NCBI RefSeq assembly: GCF_020524325.1
Contig: NZ_JAIVKY010000011.1
Coordinates: 62,001-126,000 of the forward strand
Origin: Sutcliffiella horikoshii
GTDB taxonomy: Bacteria > Bacillota > Bacilli > Bacillales > Bacillaceae_I
Length of the DNA stretch: 64,000 bases
Direction: 5' to 3'
In this document: piece by piece, positions 33,998 through 42,501 of the stretch
Layout of the letters: every line of letters begins with the position of its first letter
How positions within the stretch are numbered: the first letter of the stretch is position 1
The notes under the pieces: generated by a model
The model's input: the letters and a program-made list of their open reading frames with translations, nothing else
What the model was told of the DNA's origin: nothing
Database searches by the model: none
Program-made: the position numbers and the translations under genes

Positions 33998-34594
33998 ATG
34001 AAAAAAAGAAAGCTACTAGGAGCACTAACCATGGCAGCGGCCATCACACTATCCGGCTGTGCAGCAGGTGATAATGAAGAGGCAGCGCCAAATAATAATC
34101 AAGCTAACAATGCAGAAGAAGAATCCCACGACGGTGGTCACGGTGATCACTCCGAAATGGATATGTCCGGTTCAGGTGAAGTTCCTGAAGGTTTAAAAGA
34201 AAAAGAAAATCCAACTTTTGAAGTAGGAAGCACGGCTACGATTACTGACGCGCACATGCCAGGTATGGAAGGTGCCGAAGCGACGATTGTGGGAGCCTAT
34301 GAAACAACTGTTTATTCTATTTCTTATGACCCGACTGATGGCGGAGACAGAGTGGAAGACCATAAGTGGATTATCCACGAGGAAGTGAAAGATGCCAAAG
34401 AAGAGCCATATCAAGTTGGCGATGAAGTGGGAGTGAATGCCGACCATATGGAAGGCATGCAAGGTGCTACGGCAACTATTGACTCTGCTGAAGAAACAAC
34501 GGTTTATATGGTGGACTTTACTCTCACTGACAGCGGAGAAGAAGTGACAAACCATAAATGGGTGACAGAGAGTGAGTTGTCCAAAGAAGAATAG
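33998..34594 (+). CDS. ydhK: YdhK family lipoprotein (two DUF1541 domains)
   Basis: 198 residues. Lipobox LSGC, a His/Asp-rich linker (SHDGGHGDHSEMDMSGSG), then two similar domains: NPTFEVGSTATITDAHMPGMEGAEATIVGAY and PYQVGDEVGVNADHMEGMQGATATIDSAE, each ending DHKWI or NHKWV. This is the YdhK/DUF1541 layout; in bacilli ydhK is linked to copper-stress responses. Sits near a two-component system and a Cys-rich copper-storage-type protein, which fits that role. Ends in a strong terminator. Confidence 0.85.
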   Translation: MKKRKLLGALTMAAAITLSGCAAGDNEEAAPNNNQANNAEEESHDGGHGDHSEMDMSGSGEVPEGLKEKENPTFEVGSTATITDAHMPGMEGAEATIVGAYETTVYSISYDPTDGGDRVEDHKWIIHEEVKDAKEEPYQVGDEVGVNADHMEGMQGATATIDSAEETTVYMVDFTLTDSGEEVTNHKWVTESELSKEE

Positions 34595-34600
34595 GGAGTG

Positions 34601-34653
34601 AAAAAGCTTGAAATGAGGTTTATTAATCGACCTTTTTCAAGCTTTTTTCTTTA
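34601..34653. terminator. Bidirectional intrinsic terminator
   Basis: AAAAGCTTGAAA and TTTTCAAGCTTTT arms with a 20-base loop, followed by T residues, between ydhK and the convergent ferric-reductase-like gene. The minus gene's stop lies inside the loop. Confidence 0.75.
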
Positions 34654-35252
34654 GATATATTAAAGAACGCAGTGACTCGTATAATGAAAATGGAGACTAA
34701 CAGAATAATAAATGGTCCTTTAAACCAATTAGCATTTTCAGGTTCGTGGAAAAAAAGAAAATAAAGTGTGTGCAACATAACGAGTGTATATAAAGCAGTA
34801 ATTTTTTGCTGAAGGTATTTCCATGATTTTTTTCCGAGAAGTTTGATACTCCAGTCATTAGAAGTAATTGTGAGTATTAAATAATAGATGAGAGCCAATA
34901 TGCCAATTGTATTGGCAAGGGCAAAGCCCGGGTGCAGTATCCAAGGCTGTCCCGGTGGGGTGAAAATAAAGAATAAACGCTCCAGATTCCATTCCACCCA
35001 GCCATCCAGAATGATGAATGTGTGCAACAAGGCATGGATAGCAGACCAGATCCCAAGGGGTCTTCTCAAGCTGATTTGCTTTTTCAAAGGACTATAGAAA
35101 TGCGATAGTGGACCCATTATCAAAACGATACCAAGCATAAATAGGGAAACATCTGCAAACGCTCTGTTCCATGAGTGAAGAGGCTCAAAATCATTCCTTG
35201 TTTGAACTAATATAAAGCAAACTACAAACGAAGATATCCCCTATAGTAGCAT
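34623..35252 (-). pseudogene. Ferric-reductase-like TM protein with in-frame stop near its 5' end
   Basis: From ATG 35138 the frame encodes 171 residues with ferric-reductase-like TM domains (GIWSAIHALLHTFIILDGW, YTLVMLHTLYFLFFHEPE with heme-ligand His candidates). In the same frame, coding-like sequence continues upstream (SFVVCFILVQTRNDFEPLHS...) without a start codon to a TAG at 35241-35243, preceded by ATG CTA CTA at 35252. No ribosome site is seen there. The family normally has a full TM1 at this place, so this looks like a 5' nonsense mutation or decayed start. It may still be made from 35138 as a shortened protein. Confidence 0.6.
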
Positions 35253-35308
35253 GTTGTTTAATTAATCTAATAGATGCCGTCATTTTTCCACCAACCAATC
35301 TTATGCAT

Positions 35309-35995
35309 TCAGCCCCTATCACTCCACCTATACCCAACTCCCCAAATGGTCTCAAGGTACTTATCTACTTCAAACCCAGCGTTACGCAACTTACTTCGAA
35401 GGTTTCGGATATGCGAGTCAATGGTTCGGCTCTCCGTCTCAGCGTCAAACTCCCATAGGGACATAATCAGATGTTCTCTTGAAAACACTTTATCTTGGTT
35501 TAAAAGGAATGTTTCAAGTAGAGCGAACTCTTTTGGTGTAACAGGAATCTTTTCTCCGTTATTTTCTACATGAAAAGAAGTAGTGTTAAGAAGCAGTCCA
35601 TTAAAGCGCAGTGAAAAAGCAGGGGCCTCTACCACTTTTGTCCGTCTCATCACAGCTTCCATTCTTGCGATAAGTTCTTCCTCATTAAACGGTTTTGCTA
35701 CATAGTCATCTGCTCCACCTTTAAGGCCCCTTACAATATCATCTTTATCGTTTCTGGCAGTAAGCATGATGACAGGGACATTGGAAAATTCTCTAATTTT
35801 TATTAAGCTGTCCCACCCATCCATGTCTGGCATCATGATATCTAATAAAACAACATCCACTTCTTCCTTTTTTAAAAATGTTAGTGCATCTCTACCTGAC
35901 TGATAGGGAATGCATTCATAATGATGAGGAGTCAGGTAAAGTGTTAGCAGGTCAAGCATTCTTTTTTCATCATCAATCAGTAGAATTCTTGTCAT
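35309..35995 (-). CDS. OmpR-family response regulator
   Basis: 228 residues from ATG 35995, behind AAGGAG. Receiver with Asp52 in VVLLDIMMPDMDG, Thr and Lys conserved; winged helix ends TIWGVGYRWSDRG. The start lies inside the end of the kinase gene, a 23-bp overlap, so they are coupled. The order is kinase then regulator, opposite to the 15.8-kb system. Confidence 0.92.
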   Translation of the reverse strand: MTRILLIDDEKRMLDLLTLYLTPHHYECIPYQSGRDALTFLKKEEVDVVLLDIMMPDMDGWDSLIKIREFSNVPVIMLTARNDKDDIVRGLKGGADDYVAKPFNEEELIARMEAVMRRTKVVEAPAFSLRFNGLLLNTTSFHVENNGEKIPVTPKEFALLETFLLNQDKVFSREHLIMSLWEFDAETESRTIDSHIRNLRSKLRNAGFEVDKYLETIWGVGYRWSDRG

Positions 35996-37355
35996 CTTCG
36001 ATCTCCTTCCATACAATGGTGACGGCAGTTCCTACATGTTGTTTACTAGTAATAGACAGGGTTGCGCCATGAGCTTCCACGAGTTCATTCACGATACTTA
36101 AGCCAAGTCCGACACCACCTGTCAAGCGAGAACGCGATTTCTCCACCCGGTAAAAACGATCAAGAATATAAGGGATATCTTCTTTTGGGATACCTATTCC
36201 TTCGTCATCTATAATTAGAAGGCATTCGTTCCCTTTTTTACTTAGTTGAATCGTAGTGGTGGAGCCTGTTGATGAATATTTCAGCGCATTGTCCAACACA
36301 TTCAAGACAATCTGTTCAAAACGTCTGGGATCTATGAGTGCTTCAAAGTTTTGATTGGTTTCAAACATCAAGTGAATTCCGGCATTTTCAAAGGCAGGCC
36401 GTGCTTTTTCGTAAATCGGCAAGATGAATTTTTCCATGTCCATTCTTTGTGGCTGGATCGAGAAAGCGTTTTGATCCATTTTTGCCAGTTCAAATAAATC
36501 TTCGAGCATACTTGAAACACGGTTGGATTCTTCATGGATAATATTAAGGTATTCCAGCCTGGCTGATTCCTCAAGATTCGGTTTTCTTCCAAGATCGGCA
36601 TAACCTTTAATATATGTTAACGGAGTTCGTAGTTCATGAGAAATGCTTGCGAGAAATTCTTTCCTCTCCTTCTGCAAATGATTCAAGTTGTTGGCCAATG
36701 ATTGAATCGATTCGGCCAATTCTCCAAGCTCATCTTTTGTTTTTACAGGTAATTTCACTGAAAAGTCACCATCGCTAATCTTTTGCGTAGCATCTTTCAT
36801 TCTGATTAGTGGCTTGGTCAGCAATTTAATGAGGAAAATATTTGTAATGAGTAAAAAGAACATGATAATAACAACCGCTATGGCGAAGTGATGATTCAAT
36901 TGCTGTATAACCTTCTGTAGAGAGTCGGTACTTTTCAGCATATAGACATAACCTGTAGAACCGTTTTCTGAACGAAAAGGGGATACAGTTGCAATAAATC
37001 GTTCTTGTTTCCAGTCGTCTTGGACCACGCCATCTCGAGTCGGTGAAGCCGATTGATTTATGTAATGTGGCAAGTTTCTTTTTTGAACAGATGAGTCAAT
37101 TAGAGAGGCGTCCCCATCTAATATAACGACTTCTGTATCCGTGTTAGACTCCATCAATACAATATGTTGGAGTGTTTCAGGGGTAAAGGAGGTTTCCAAA
37201 ACATCCCGGTGGCTGTTTCCCCTAGCCAACAATGAATCCAATTCCTCTTTTACTAGCGAATCTACCACATGACGATGCAAAACCAACATGGATACGGATT
37301 CAATAATGAGTAGACATATAAAAAACCATAAACCTAGTTTAGTAGAGAATTTCAT
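35973..37355 (-). CDS. Sensor histidine kinase
   Basis: 460 residues. TM1 (about 8-27), extracytoplasmic region to about 155, TM2 (about 156-177), HAMP, HisKA with His240 in SISHELRTP, and ATPase motifs VLDNALKYS, DDEGIGIPKE, DRFYRVEKS, GGVGLGLSIV. Sensor region has no recognisable domain. Adjacent to the copper-linked YdhK and a Cys-rich copper-storage-type gene, so a metal signal is plausible. Confidence 0.92.
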   Translation of the reverse strand: MKFSTKLGLWFFICLLIIESVSMLVLHRHVVDSLVKEELDSLLARGNSHRDVLETSFTPETLQHIVLMESNTDTEVVILDGDASLIDSSVQKRNLPHYINQSASPTRDGVVQDDWKQERFIATVSPFRSENGSTGYVYMLKSTDSLQKVIQQLNHHFAIAVVIIMFFLLITNIFLIKLLTKPLIRMKDATQKISDGDFSVKLPVKTKDELGELAESIQSLANNLNHLQKERKEFLASISHELRTPLTYIKGYADLGRKPNLEESARLEYLNIIHEESNRVSSMLEDLFELAKMDQNAFSIQPQRMDMEKFILPIYEKARPAFENAGIHLMFETNQNFEALIDPRRFEQIVLNVLDNALKYSSTGSTTTIQLSKKGNECLLIIDDEGIGIPKEDIPYILDRFYRVEKSRSRLTGGVGLGLSIVNELVEAHGATLSITSKQHVGTAVTIVWKEIEDDKNSTD

Positions 37356-37429
37356 TATAGTTCACCTATATCTTAAAATGTATGTACCTTCAGTTTATCA
37401 AGAAACTATAGAGAAAGTATGCAGAAAAA

Positions 37430-37462
37430 CTAAAAAACGCGCCATCAACATGACGCGTTTAG
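37430..37462 (-). terminator. Intrinsic terminator of the copper-storage-type gene
   Basis: On the minus strand AAACGCG and CGCGTTT arms around a 12-base loop, followed by TTTAG. It separates the Cys-rich gene from the kinase gene. Confidence 0.65.
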
Positions 37463-37472
37463 AAATTGTATA

Positions 37473-37808
37473 TTAGTGGCTAAGCATTTCCCTGCAAGCA
37501 GCAGCACAACGTCTGCACGCTTCGGCACATCTTTGGCAGTGATCATGACTATGCTTGCTGCACTCATCCGCACATGCCTCGCATATTTCTGCACACAGGC
37601 TGCAAATCTGTTCCATAAAAGGACTGTTGGATTGAATTGCTCTCGCTGCAAGTGCACAAATATCCGAACATTCTCTATCAAGTCGAATACATGCGGCCAT
37701 CATGTTCACATCTTTCTCATTCAAACATGCATCAAAGCAGGTGTTACACGCCTCCATACAAGCAAGGCACTCCTCTAAACATTTTTGGTGTTGTTCATTA
37801 CTTAACAT
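37473..37808 (-). CDS. Four-helix Cys-rich copper-storage-like protein (DUF326/Csp)
   Basis: 111 residues with 19 cysteines, arranged as CxxxC and CxxC repeats along four helices (for example KCLEECLACMEACNTCFDAC at the N-terminus). Similar in size and pattern to Bacillus YhjQ (Csp3), which binds many Cu(I) ions in the interior of a four-helix bundle. No signal peptide, so cytosolic. A strong AAAGGAG site precedes the ATG. Adjacent genes (two-component system, YdhK) support a role in copper handling. Confidence 0.85.
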   Translation of the reverse strand: MLSNEQHQKCLEECLACMEACNTCFDACLNEKDVNMMAACIRLDRECSDICALAARAIQSNSPFMEQICSLCAEICEACADECSKHSHDHCQRCAEACRRCAAACREMLSH

Positions 37809-37990
37809 AATTAAAAACTCCTTTCAAAAGTAGGTTCCGTATTTGTTTACCCGTCATAACAGGATAATAACTTAATAGTGGAAACTCCTAAGAATCTGCA
37901 AGGTTTTGTAACAAAATGCGAAAATGGATTGTATTTACAGTTAGTATTTGAAATAATCAGAAATATAGAGTGTGTAAGGAGTGGGTTGTA

Positions 37991-38467
37991 ATGAAAGTCA
38001 AAAAATCTATAGAACCAGTTGTGAAAAATATGGAAGTACTCAATTTAACAGGTTATCGTGTATTATGTGCAGCGGAAGAGTATGCTGTGGAAATACCTAA
38101 AGCTTCAAAGCTACTAGAATCACGCTTGTCTGAAATTAATAACGTGAAAAATAGAGATATTCAGTTTGGAGCTTTCATTGTAGACACCAAGTCAGAAGAG
38201 GAAGATGGATACTGGGTGGCAGTCGAAGTGGAGGAATTTGAAGAAACCCCTGAGGGAATGGTCACGCTGACTGTTCCTGCACAAAGATATGCAGCAGCAA
38301 AATATGATGGGGCAAACACTGGAATTTTTAATGCATATGAAGAATTACATAGCTGGGCAGCAGAGCAAGGGTACATAAGACGTAAAGACAAATGGCATAT
38401 TGAGATATTCAAGTCTTGGGACGACCCCAATAACTTAGTAGTGGAATTATTAGATACGGTTGAATAA
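37991..38467 (+). CDS. GyrI-like small-molecule-binding protein
   Basis: 158 residues from ATG 37991 with AAGGAG nine bases upstream. KNMEVLNLTGYRVLCA, YWVAVEVEEFEETPEGMVTLTVPAQRYAAAKYDG and HIEIFKSWD are the beta-alpha signatures of the GyrI-like (AraC effector-binding) domain, without a DNA-binding part. Such stand-alone proteins bind hydrophobic ligands; role unknown. The VOC gene follows after 13 bp. Confidence 0.8.
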   Translation: MKVKKSIEPVVKNMEVLNLTGYRVLCAAEEYAVEIPKASKLLESRLSEINNVKNRDIQFGAFIVDTKSEEEDGYWVAVEVEEFEETPEGMVTLTVPAQRYAAAKYDGANTGIFNAYEELHSWAAEQGYIRRKDKWHIEIFKSWDDPNNLVVELLDTVE

Positions 38468-38480
38468 AGGAGGAAGTCAA

Positions 38481-38900
38481 ATGACCGAGAAATTATGGAG
38501 AGTAGGGACGACATATATTCCGGTTGCAGATGTAAAAGCTTCTGCTGATTGGTATGTAAGTAAGTTGGGAGCGGAAATGAACTACCAAGATGAAGACAAA
38601 GCAATTATTAACCTCGCAGAGCAAAGTCTGTTTCTGGTAAAAGCAAAAGAAGGTCAAACCTCGAATTTTATAGATGCAAGTGGAAAGGTGCGCTTCTCTT
38701 TAACATTTGAAGTAGATGGTCTAAGCGCATTAGAGAATATGCACCATGATTTCGTTAAGCAAGGAATCAAAGTAGGCGAGATAGAAAATAGAGGTCACAT
38801 GGGAAGAAATTTTGTATTTGAAGATCTCGATGGGAATAAATTTGATGTGTGGAGCGAGCTGAGTCTGAAATTTAAAGAAAAATATTTTAACAAACTCTAA
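38481..38900 (+). CDS. VOC/glyoxalase-fold protein
   Basis: 139 residues from ATG 38481 behind AAAGGAGG. Typical VOC opening TTYIPVADVKASADWYVSKLG and closing FVFEDLDGNKFDVWSE. Members include metal-dependent dioxygenases, glyoxalases and antibiotic-binding proteins; the metal-ligand pattern is not complete enough to assign activity. Likely operon with the GyrI-like gene. Confidence 0.8.
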   Translation: MTEKLWRVGTTYIPVADVKASADWYVSKLGAEMNYQDEDKAIINLAEQSLFLVKAKEGQTSNFIDASGKVRFSLTFEVDGLSALENMHHDFVKQGIKVGEIENRGHMGRNFVFEDLDGNKFDVWSELSLKFKEKYFNKL

Positions 38901-38904
38901 CGAT

Positions 38905-39180
38905 TCAAGACAATTTTTTTAAAGGATTTAATAGTATGGAAAAGATTAATTTTGCCAGCAGGGAGGAGAGTCTACTTTCTTCAAATGTGTGAAGTAAAGA
39001 AGGGTTATTCCATATGGATTTGAGGGCATCTTTAAGAATGCGTTCCGCTTCTTCGGCTGAAGAGACTTGGCAACGAACCGTTTGATAGAGAAATACCTCA
39101 TATTGGTCATAAAATACTTCAAAGGCAGATTGATCTTTGGCAGTGATAATTTCGAATAGCTGTTGTTTGTTTATTTTCAT
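38905..39180 (-). CDS. Sigma region-2-like protein without region 4
   Basis: 91 residues. INKQQLFEIITAKDQSAFEVFYDQYEVFLYQTVRC and AEEAERILKDALKSIWNN resemble ECF sigma region 2, including the -10-binding helix pattern, but the protein ends where region 3/4 should begin. It is convergent with the VOC gene and has its own GGAG site and a palindrome upstream, so it is not simply a fragment at a contig edge. It could be a decayed sigma or a region-2-only regulator. Confidence 0.55.
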   Translation of the reverse strand: MKINKQQLFEIITAKDQSAFEVFYDQYEVFLYQTVRCQVSSAEEAERILKDALKSIWNNPSLLHTFEESRLSSLLAKLIFSILLNPLKKLS

Positions 39181-39192
39181 AGATATCTCCTA

Positions 39193-39209
39193 TACTATTT
39201 AATATAGTA
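39193..39209 (-). promoter_or_regulatory. Palindrome upstream of the sigma-like gene
   Basis: TACTAT-ttaat-ATAGTA, 13 bp before the start codon. Candidate operator or overlapping -10 sequence; the AT-rich context makes chance occurrence possible. Confidence 0.35.
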
Positions 39210-39309
39210 CATTTATACCACTTTTAATAACGAGACAAACGATATAATAAACTTGGATGTGCTAAGAGCAAAGGTTCTGCTTAAATAATTGACACAGGAG
39301 TGAACTCAT

Positions 39310-39885
39310 ATGACAAATACTTCTACTAGTGAAAAGAATCTATCATTCGAACAAACAGAAGAACTGATTTCCTTATTAAAGAAGCGGTTTGACAAAAACA
39401 TTCAACGCCATGAAGAAATTGAATGGGATAAAGTTCAGGAAAAGTTAGAAAATAGCCCAGAAAAACTTTGGTCACTCTCTGAAATGGAGCGTACCGAAGG
39501 GGAACCAGACGTCATTGGTTATGATAAGGAAAAGGATGAGTTTATATTTTGCGATTGCTCTAAGGAGAGTCCTAAAGGACGAAGAAGTGTGTGTTATGAT
39601 CGTGCGGCACTAGAGGCAAGAAAAAAGTTTAAGCCTGAAAATAGTGCCATAGATATGGCAATTGAAATGGGCATTGAAATGTTGACAGAAGAGCAATATC
39701 GCGAGTTACAAAAACTTGGAGAATTCGATCTAAAAACTTCCAGCTGGGTGCAAACACCGGATGAAATTAGAAAGCTTGGCGGTGCACTGTTCTGTGACCG
39801 TCGCTTTAATCACGTCTTCTTGTACCATAATGGAGCGGACTCTTATTATGGTGCACGGGGATTCCGTGGGATGTTGAGGGTGTAA
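39310..39885 (+). CDS. DUF4256 family protein
   Basis: 191 residues, soluble. The patterns TEGEPDVIGYDKEKDEFIFCDCSKESPKGRRSVCYD and ALFCDRRFNHVFLYHNGADSYYGARGFRG match DUF4256, a family of unknown function common in bacilli and other bacteria. Contains conserved His and Cys residues (FIFCDC, HVFLYHNGA). Single gene, closed by a very strong terminator. Confidence 0.85.
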   Translation: MTNTSTSEKNLSFEQTEELISLLKKRFDKNIQRHEEIEWDKVQEKLENSPEKLWSLSEMERTEGEPDVIGYDKEKDEFIFCDCSKESPKGRRSVCYDRAALEARKKFKPENSAIDMAIEMGIEMLTEEQYRELQKLGEFDLKTSSWVQTPDEIRKLGGALFCDRRFNHVFLYHNGADSYYGARGFRGMLRV

Positions 39886-39902
39886 GTAAAAAGGTTATTT
39901 TA

Positions 39903-39945
39903 AAAAGACGCAGAAGGTAAAATCTTCTGCGTCTTTTATTTTTTA
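39903..39945 (+). terminator. Strong intrinsic terminator
   Basis: Perfect 14-bp stem AAAAGACGCAGAAG/CTTCTGCGTCTTTT with a 7-base loop, then ATTTTTT. Confidence 0.9.
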
Positions 39946-40032
39946 CAAAAAGATTGGAAACTTTTTCATCTGTAAATCGTATATAGACGAAAGTGAATAA
40001 ACAGTTAATAGTAAGGAGGCATTACATATTAA

Positions 40033-41322
40033 TTGAAAACAATAGTCAGCAAAATATTAATAGTAATAATCGTACCAATACTTTTCGTCCTCTGGTTTCA
40101 TCACCATAAAGTTATGGATGAGGACTATACTAAACTAACAATTAGAATGCCAAATCAGGGTGTGACTGTCATTGATGACAAGGAACGAATTGAAGAAATT
40201 ATCAATGCTATTAATGAAGGTCCACGAAACTTCGGTACGGAAAAACCTTGGTACAATTATGAACTTGCCAGCCTTATTTTTGAAAAAAGAAGTGGAGACA
40301 GCAAGGCGCTTCATTATATGACAGAGAACCAAAATATAAAGATTAAGTTTGGTGAGATTAATACGGATCTAGTATTTGAAGATTTGTACGTGAGTGAAAA
40401 TGCAACAGCAGCCGTTGTGAAAGATGTTCAGGAAAAAGTGATACTAGAACATGGAACCTCGGAAACATACACCACTAATGGGCAAACGTTTGAAATTATT
40501 CCTTATCATCAACCTTATATAGACTTTATGGAAGAGCTTGAAGCGACGAAAGGTGATCGGGAGGAACTGTTTTCAACACACGTTGTGAAGCCATTTAGTA
40601 AAGAAATTTATGGGTATGAATATTCCTCCAGGGATGATCCCTTCTACGCTCCACCAGTCAATACGGATATCCTTAGACAAATGATTGTACAGCTGGATGA
40701 TCAGTATGAGGAGATTAGTAGATTTATAAAAGAGGGGTTAGAGGACTCCACCGCTTTACTGACAGGAAGCGAAAAGGTCAGAATCTATCTTCAGCCACAC
40801 AGTCCGGATTTTAATTACTTAGAAATGGGTGGGGTTGTGGCGTTTGCTGCGGATAAAGATGTCATGGTTCTGCAAATCGATCCGCGAAAGTACACGGAAA
40901 AAAGCATTAAACAAACTATTGCGCATGAATTCCACCATGTAGTAACCATGGAAGTTTCCGACTGGTCCTATCGTAAACAACATCTCTTAGACCGGGTAAT
41001 CATGGAGGGGAAGGCGGACACTTTTGGAAAACTGGTGTATCCGGACTATGATGTAGCATGGATTGAACCTCTAAGTCCTGAAGCGACGGAAAAAGTTTGG
41101 AGTTTCATTGAAGAAAATAAGGGTTCCTATGAAATGGAAGATGTGACGGTGCTACATATGGGACAGCCATCATCTGGCATTCCTAAATGGTCTAACTACA
41201 GAATAGGCTATCGGATTATGGAAGATTTCTTGATGGAGAATCCAGAACTTACTCTAGGGGAATGGACCGAGATGAGAGCGGATGAGATTTTGGAATTGAG
41301 TGGATTTGGAGCGGTGGATTAG
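40033..41322 (+). CDS. DUF2268-type putative zinc protease, membrane-anchored
   Basis: 429 residues, TTG start with AAGGAGG 13 bases upstream. N-terminal hydrophobic helix (about 5-20), then an extracytoplasmic region and a zincin-like domain with HEFHH (His298-His302) in KQTIAHEFHHVVTMEVSDW, followed by DRVIMEGKADTFGKLVYP with the likely third ligand Glu. The family is predicted Zn-dependent protease. A paralogue lies 3 kb downstream (43029-43991). Confidence 0.8.
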   Translation: MKTIVSKILIVIIVPILFVLWFHHHKVMDEDYTKLTIRMPNQGVTVIDDKERIEEIINAINEGPRNFGTEKPWYNYELASLIFEKRSGDSKALHYMTENQNIKIKFGEINTDLVFEDLYVSENATAAVVKDVQEKVILEHGTSETYTTNGQTFEIIPYHQPYIDFMEELEATKGDREELFSTHVVKPFSKEIYGYEYSSRDDPFYAPPVNTDILRQMIVQLDDQYEEISRFIKEGLEDSTALLTGSEKVRIYLQPHSPDFNYLEMGGVVAFAADKDVMVLQIDPRKYTEKSIKQTIAHEFHHVVTMEVSDWSYRKQHLLDRVIMEGKADTFGKLVYPDYDVAWIEPLSPEATEKVWSFIEENKGSYEMEDVTVLHMGQPSSGIPKWSNYRIGYRIMEDFLMENPELTLGEWTEMRADEILELSGFGAVD

Positions 41323-41388
41323 GGCTGAGCTGAGTTGAATGTGCCGGCTGTGATTTTAGACCGATTTGAGTTGATATAGAAGCGAAGA

Positions 41389-41597
41389 GTGTTTCTCAAC
41401 TCCCAAAATGTTGCAAAGAAAGGGAAAACGGTAAGAGAGGGCTTCTCTACACCAGAAAAGCTGCAATGAAGGGAAAACGGTAAGAGAGAGGGCTTCTCTA
41501 CGCCCGAAAAGCTGCAAAGAAAGGGAAAACGGTAAGAGAGAGGGCTTCTTTACACCAGAAAAGCTGCAAAGAAAGGGAAAACGGTAAGAGAAGGAGG
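41389..41597 (+). repeat. About 52-bp tandem repeat array, 4 units
   Basis: Units marked by GTTTCTC/GCTTCTC starting at 41391, 41441, 41492 and 41544, steps of 50, 51 and 52 bp. Each carries AAAGGGAAAACGGTAAGAGA near its end. At the junctions GTAAGAGA and TCTCTAC form a hairpin, an architecture like the other 52-bp family although the sequence differs. The first unit is degenerate. Lies between co-directional genes. Confidence 0.85.
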
Positions 41598-41606
41598 GGA
41601 ATCTAA

Positions 41607-41780
41607 ATGGGTGATGCTATTTTTCAATTTGTTGTTGTTGGACTGATAATAATAGGGAGTATTTCTTTTACTCTATTTATCAGAAGACTGCTTATTAATG
41701 CATCTTATAAGAATCAAAGATTAAATAATATTGAACAAAAACTAGACATTATCATAAAGAAGATGGATAAAGATAAGTAA
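41607..41780 (+). CDS. Small membrane protein, DUF4083-like
   Basis: 57 residues, ATG at 41607 behind GGAGGGG. MGDAIFQFVVVGLIIIGSIS gives the membrane helix, followed by FIRRLLINASYKNQRLNNIEQKLDIIIKKMDKDK, an amphipathic coiled-coil tail. This matches the DUF4083 layout (helix followed by a short basic coiled coil). Function unknown. The lipoprotein gene starts 26 bp later. Confidence 0.75.
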   Translation: MGDAIFQFVVVGLIIIGSISFTLFIRRLLINASYKNQRLNNIEQKLDIIIKKMDKDK

Positions 41781-41806
41781 CTTAAAGTAAAGAAGGAGGG
41801 TCATTT

Positions 41807-42463
41807 ATGAATTTCAAGACTAATATGAGATTGGTTAATTCGCGGAGATACTTCCTGTCTTTTAGTATCATGTTCGCCACCATCCTCTTCATCTCAGGAT
41901 GCTCTCAATTCGAAGATCAAAAAGACCCTACCATTGCACTGAATACAGATTCAGACTACCATCAAACCTTCGAGAATCTAAACCTAGGTTACATCTCAGA
42001 TTTCGATTTTCACCTCCCGGATGCAGATAAAAGATGGGTAAATATATGGGTAGAGAGATACATAGACGGGGTCAAAGATTCTGAGCCAATAACACAGTTA
42101 TCCTACGGTAATAGCCCCAATAATTTGGAAGAGGGAAGTCTAGGTTTTGGGATGATAAATCCTTATGATGAAGATACACTAGTATTTTTATATGCACCTG
42201 GTGTAAGTACGCATCCTTCTATTATTGAAAAAGAAAAGAGTACTAATAGTATGAGTTCTTGGGAAAATGCCATTGGAGAAGACAAAGTTGCATTAAAGAT
42301 AGGAGAACCCATCATTCTTGCTGCTTATAGACAGACGGAAAAAGACTCGATTTCAAGTATTGATTTTCAAAATGAAGAATCCATTAACAGAATAATAAAA
42401 GAGGACGACATGGTAATATTACTAAAAATAGTAATTGAAGAAAGCGATGCAGTGGGGAACTAA
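41807..42463 (+). CDS. Lipoprotein of unknown function
   Basis: 218 residues behind AGAAGGAGG. N-terminal helix, lipobox ISGC (about residue 32), then a mainly beta extracytoplasmic domain (WVNIWVERYIDGVKDSEPITQLSYG and NEESINRIIKEDDMVILLK). No recognised family. Probably the same unit as the DUF4083 gene. Confidence 0.6.
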   Translation: MNFKTNMRLVNSRRYFLSFSIMFATILFISGCSQFEDQKDPTIALNTDSDYHQTFENLNLGYISDFDFHLPDADKRWVNIWVERYIDGVKDSEPITQLSYGNSPNNLEEGSLGFGMINPYDEDTLVFLYAPGVSTHPSIIEKEKSTNSMSSWENAIGEDKVALKIGEPIILAAYRQTEKDSISSIDFQNEESINRIIKEDDMVILLKIVIEESDAVGN

Positions 42464-42501
42464 TACAGTAGAGCCCTTAAAAAGCAAAGGGGAGAACACC
42501 T

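Noticed and set aside
37809-37870. CsoR operator before the Cys-rich gene
   Set aside because: A TATCC/GGGTA dyad is present but spacing does not match the known CsoR site.
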